The notes beneath the pieces were generated by a model. It was not told the origin of the DNA, ran no database searches, and was given only the letters and a program-made list of their open reading frames with translations. A DNA stretch of 64,000 nt, from positions 285,001-349,000 of the forward strand of contig CAJNDS010002267.1 of the NCBI GenBank assembly GCA_905221605.1. The letters run 5' to 3'. Each line of letters begins with the position of its first letter. Within the stretch, counting starts at the first letter, position 1. The position numbers were made by a program, and so were the translations under genes. Below are positions 63,066 to 64,000 of the stretch, one piece after another. This DNA is from Symbiodinium natans. Taxonomy: Eukaryota; Sar; Dinophyceae; Suessiales; Symbiodiniaceae.

Positions 63066-63590
63066 GAGTTTCGGGTTTCGAGTTTAGGGCTTACGGTTGA
63101 GAATAGATTGGGTTTGGGGCGAAAAAAGGGGGGGTTAGGGGTTCAAAAACTTAGCTCAGGGTTTGGGGTTTGGGGGATTATGCCACGCTCTAGACCAAAA
63201 ACCCTAGACCCTAAACCCCAAACCCTAGACCCTAAAACCCTAAACCCTAAACCCTAAATAGGGGTTGCGGGTGTAGGCCCTAAGCCCTAAAGGAAGGGTT
63301 TCCAGGGTCCCTGGACGGCGGATTTCGCTCTCCGTCCCCGTTGAGGGATATTCCAACTACCCTCCAGCGAAAATCGGCCCAAATTACCCCTGAATTGAGC
63401 CCTACGTGGGCCGTCAGCTTGGGGAGGGTTTCGACAGACCCTACACTCTAAGCTCTGACACTAAAACTAAACCCCCAAACCCTACAACCATAAACCCTAC
63501 GTAACCCGAAACCCTAAACCCTAAGCCCCAAACCCTAAACCCTAAACCCCAGACCCGAGTTAACATGGCCAGGAGTGGAGCTCAGGGCAC

Positions 63591-63634
63591 TAGGCTGATG
63601 GCCACGAAGTCAGGATGGTGCAGGAGTTCAGGCC
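63591..63634 (-). CDS. Putative minus-strand exon
   Basis: GG then PELLHHPDFVAISL. Acceptor AGTCTAAG|G, donor CTA|GTGCCC. Phase does not match 63806-63892 directly. Confidence 0.4.
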
Positions 63635-63663
63635 CTTAGACTATAGTATGTGGGCTTTCAGGT

Positions 63664-63806
63664 GCCCTAAACCCTAAACCCTAAACCCTAAACCCTAAAC
63701 CCTAAACCCTAAACCCTAAACCCTAAACCCTAAACCCTAAACCCTAAACCCTAAACCCTAAACCCTAAACCCTAAACCCTAAACCCTAAACCCTAAACCC
63801 TAAACC
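63664..63806 (-). repeat. Perfect CCCTAAA array
   Basis: About 20 exact units directly abutting the exon at 63806. The exon donor GG|GTTTAG is the first repeat unit. Confidence 0.95.
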
Positions 63807-63892
63807 CAAGCTCCTCAAGCAGGGGTTCGCAGAAACCGAGCCAGCGCAGCCAAGGGGCCATGTCGGGTGGAGGCTCAGCGTGCGCGTGGCTC
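63806..63892 (-). CDS. Putative minus-strand exon (28 codons)
   Basis: G then SHAHAEPPPDMAPWLRWLGF then CEPLLEEL. Acceptor CATACTTCAG|G, donor GG|GTTTAG. Possibly an upstream exon of channel B or the next gene. Confidence 0.48.
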
Positions 63893-63907
63893 CTGAAGTA
63901 TGTTGTA

Positions 63908-63997
63908 TAGGGTTTAGGGTTTAGGGTTTAGGGCTTAGGGTTTAGGGTTTAGGGTTTAGGGTTTAGGGTTTAGGGTTTAGGGTTTAGGGTTTAGGGT
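63908..63997 (+). repeat. TTTAGGG array at the window end
   Basis: About 12 units with one CTTAGGG, ending GGTTCC, so the array stops just before the edge. Confidence 0.94.
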
Positions 63998-64000
63998 TCC

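Noticed and set aside
63908-64000. Right-end telomere
   Set aside because: Orientation would suit a right end, but the array is short, has a variant unit and ends in GGTTCC.

Overview
This looks like nuclear DNA of an alga-type eukaryote, most likely a dinoflagellate or a close alveolate relative. The plant/alveolate telomere heptamer (TTTAGGG, or CCCTAAA) fills a large share of the 64 kb in more than a hundred short arrays of both orientations. It is broken by unique islands of about 40-150 bp. The islands carry very short exons, nearly all intron acceptors read AG|G, and about half of the supported donors are GC instead of GT, as known for dinoflagellates. No prokaryotic genes, rRNA, tRNA or CRISPR were seen, and almost no long ORF is real. 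The long frames are mostly read-through of heptamer arrays.

Two paralogous voltage-gated cation channel genes of the EAG/HCN/CNG type (six transmembrane segments; C-linker and cyclic-nucleotide-binding domain in B) can be rebuilt on the minus strand. Channel A runs from about 14.8 kb down to 1.8 kb and its C-terminal half is not found in the window. Channel B runs from about 61.9 kb down to about 37 kb and includes a C-linker and probable CNBD pieces. The models rest on matching phase at each exon join between S1 and pore, residue-by-residue alignment of A with B, and family hallmarks: WDM-TIP in S1, GGAIE-RP-KLA--YL-SWL before S3, an arginine-ladder S4, NHLIAC-WYG-G in S5 and SY-AA-HWTL in the pore helix. 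Their introns hold the telomeric arrays.

The middle (about 19.6-35.5 kb) holds further exon-like islands on the minus strand with good splice sites but no recognised family. They include three frames that end in stops (19.65, 26.35 and 28.0 kb), so one or more unknown genes lie there. Islands at 15-19 kb may be the 5' part of channel A or another gene. A few good exon-like islands lie on the plus strand (13.99, 17.68, 38.25, 51.99 and 53.13 kb).

At least six families of small non-autonomous inverted-repeat elements (called M1-M6 here) are scattered among the arrays, with duplicated modules, long C or G runs, a minisatellite and AT-rich islands free of heptamers. The main result is that telomeric repeat acts as intron material. 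One array at 19.76-19.85 kb is flanked by a 28-bp direct duplication of coding sequence, and removing it restores an open frame. Channels A and B also differ by telomere-repeat introns present in one and absent from the other.
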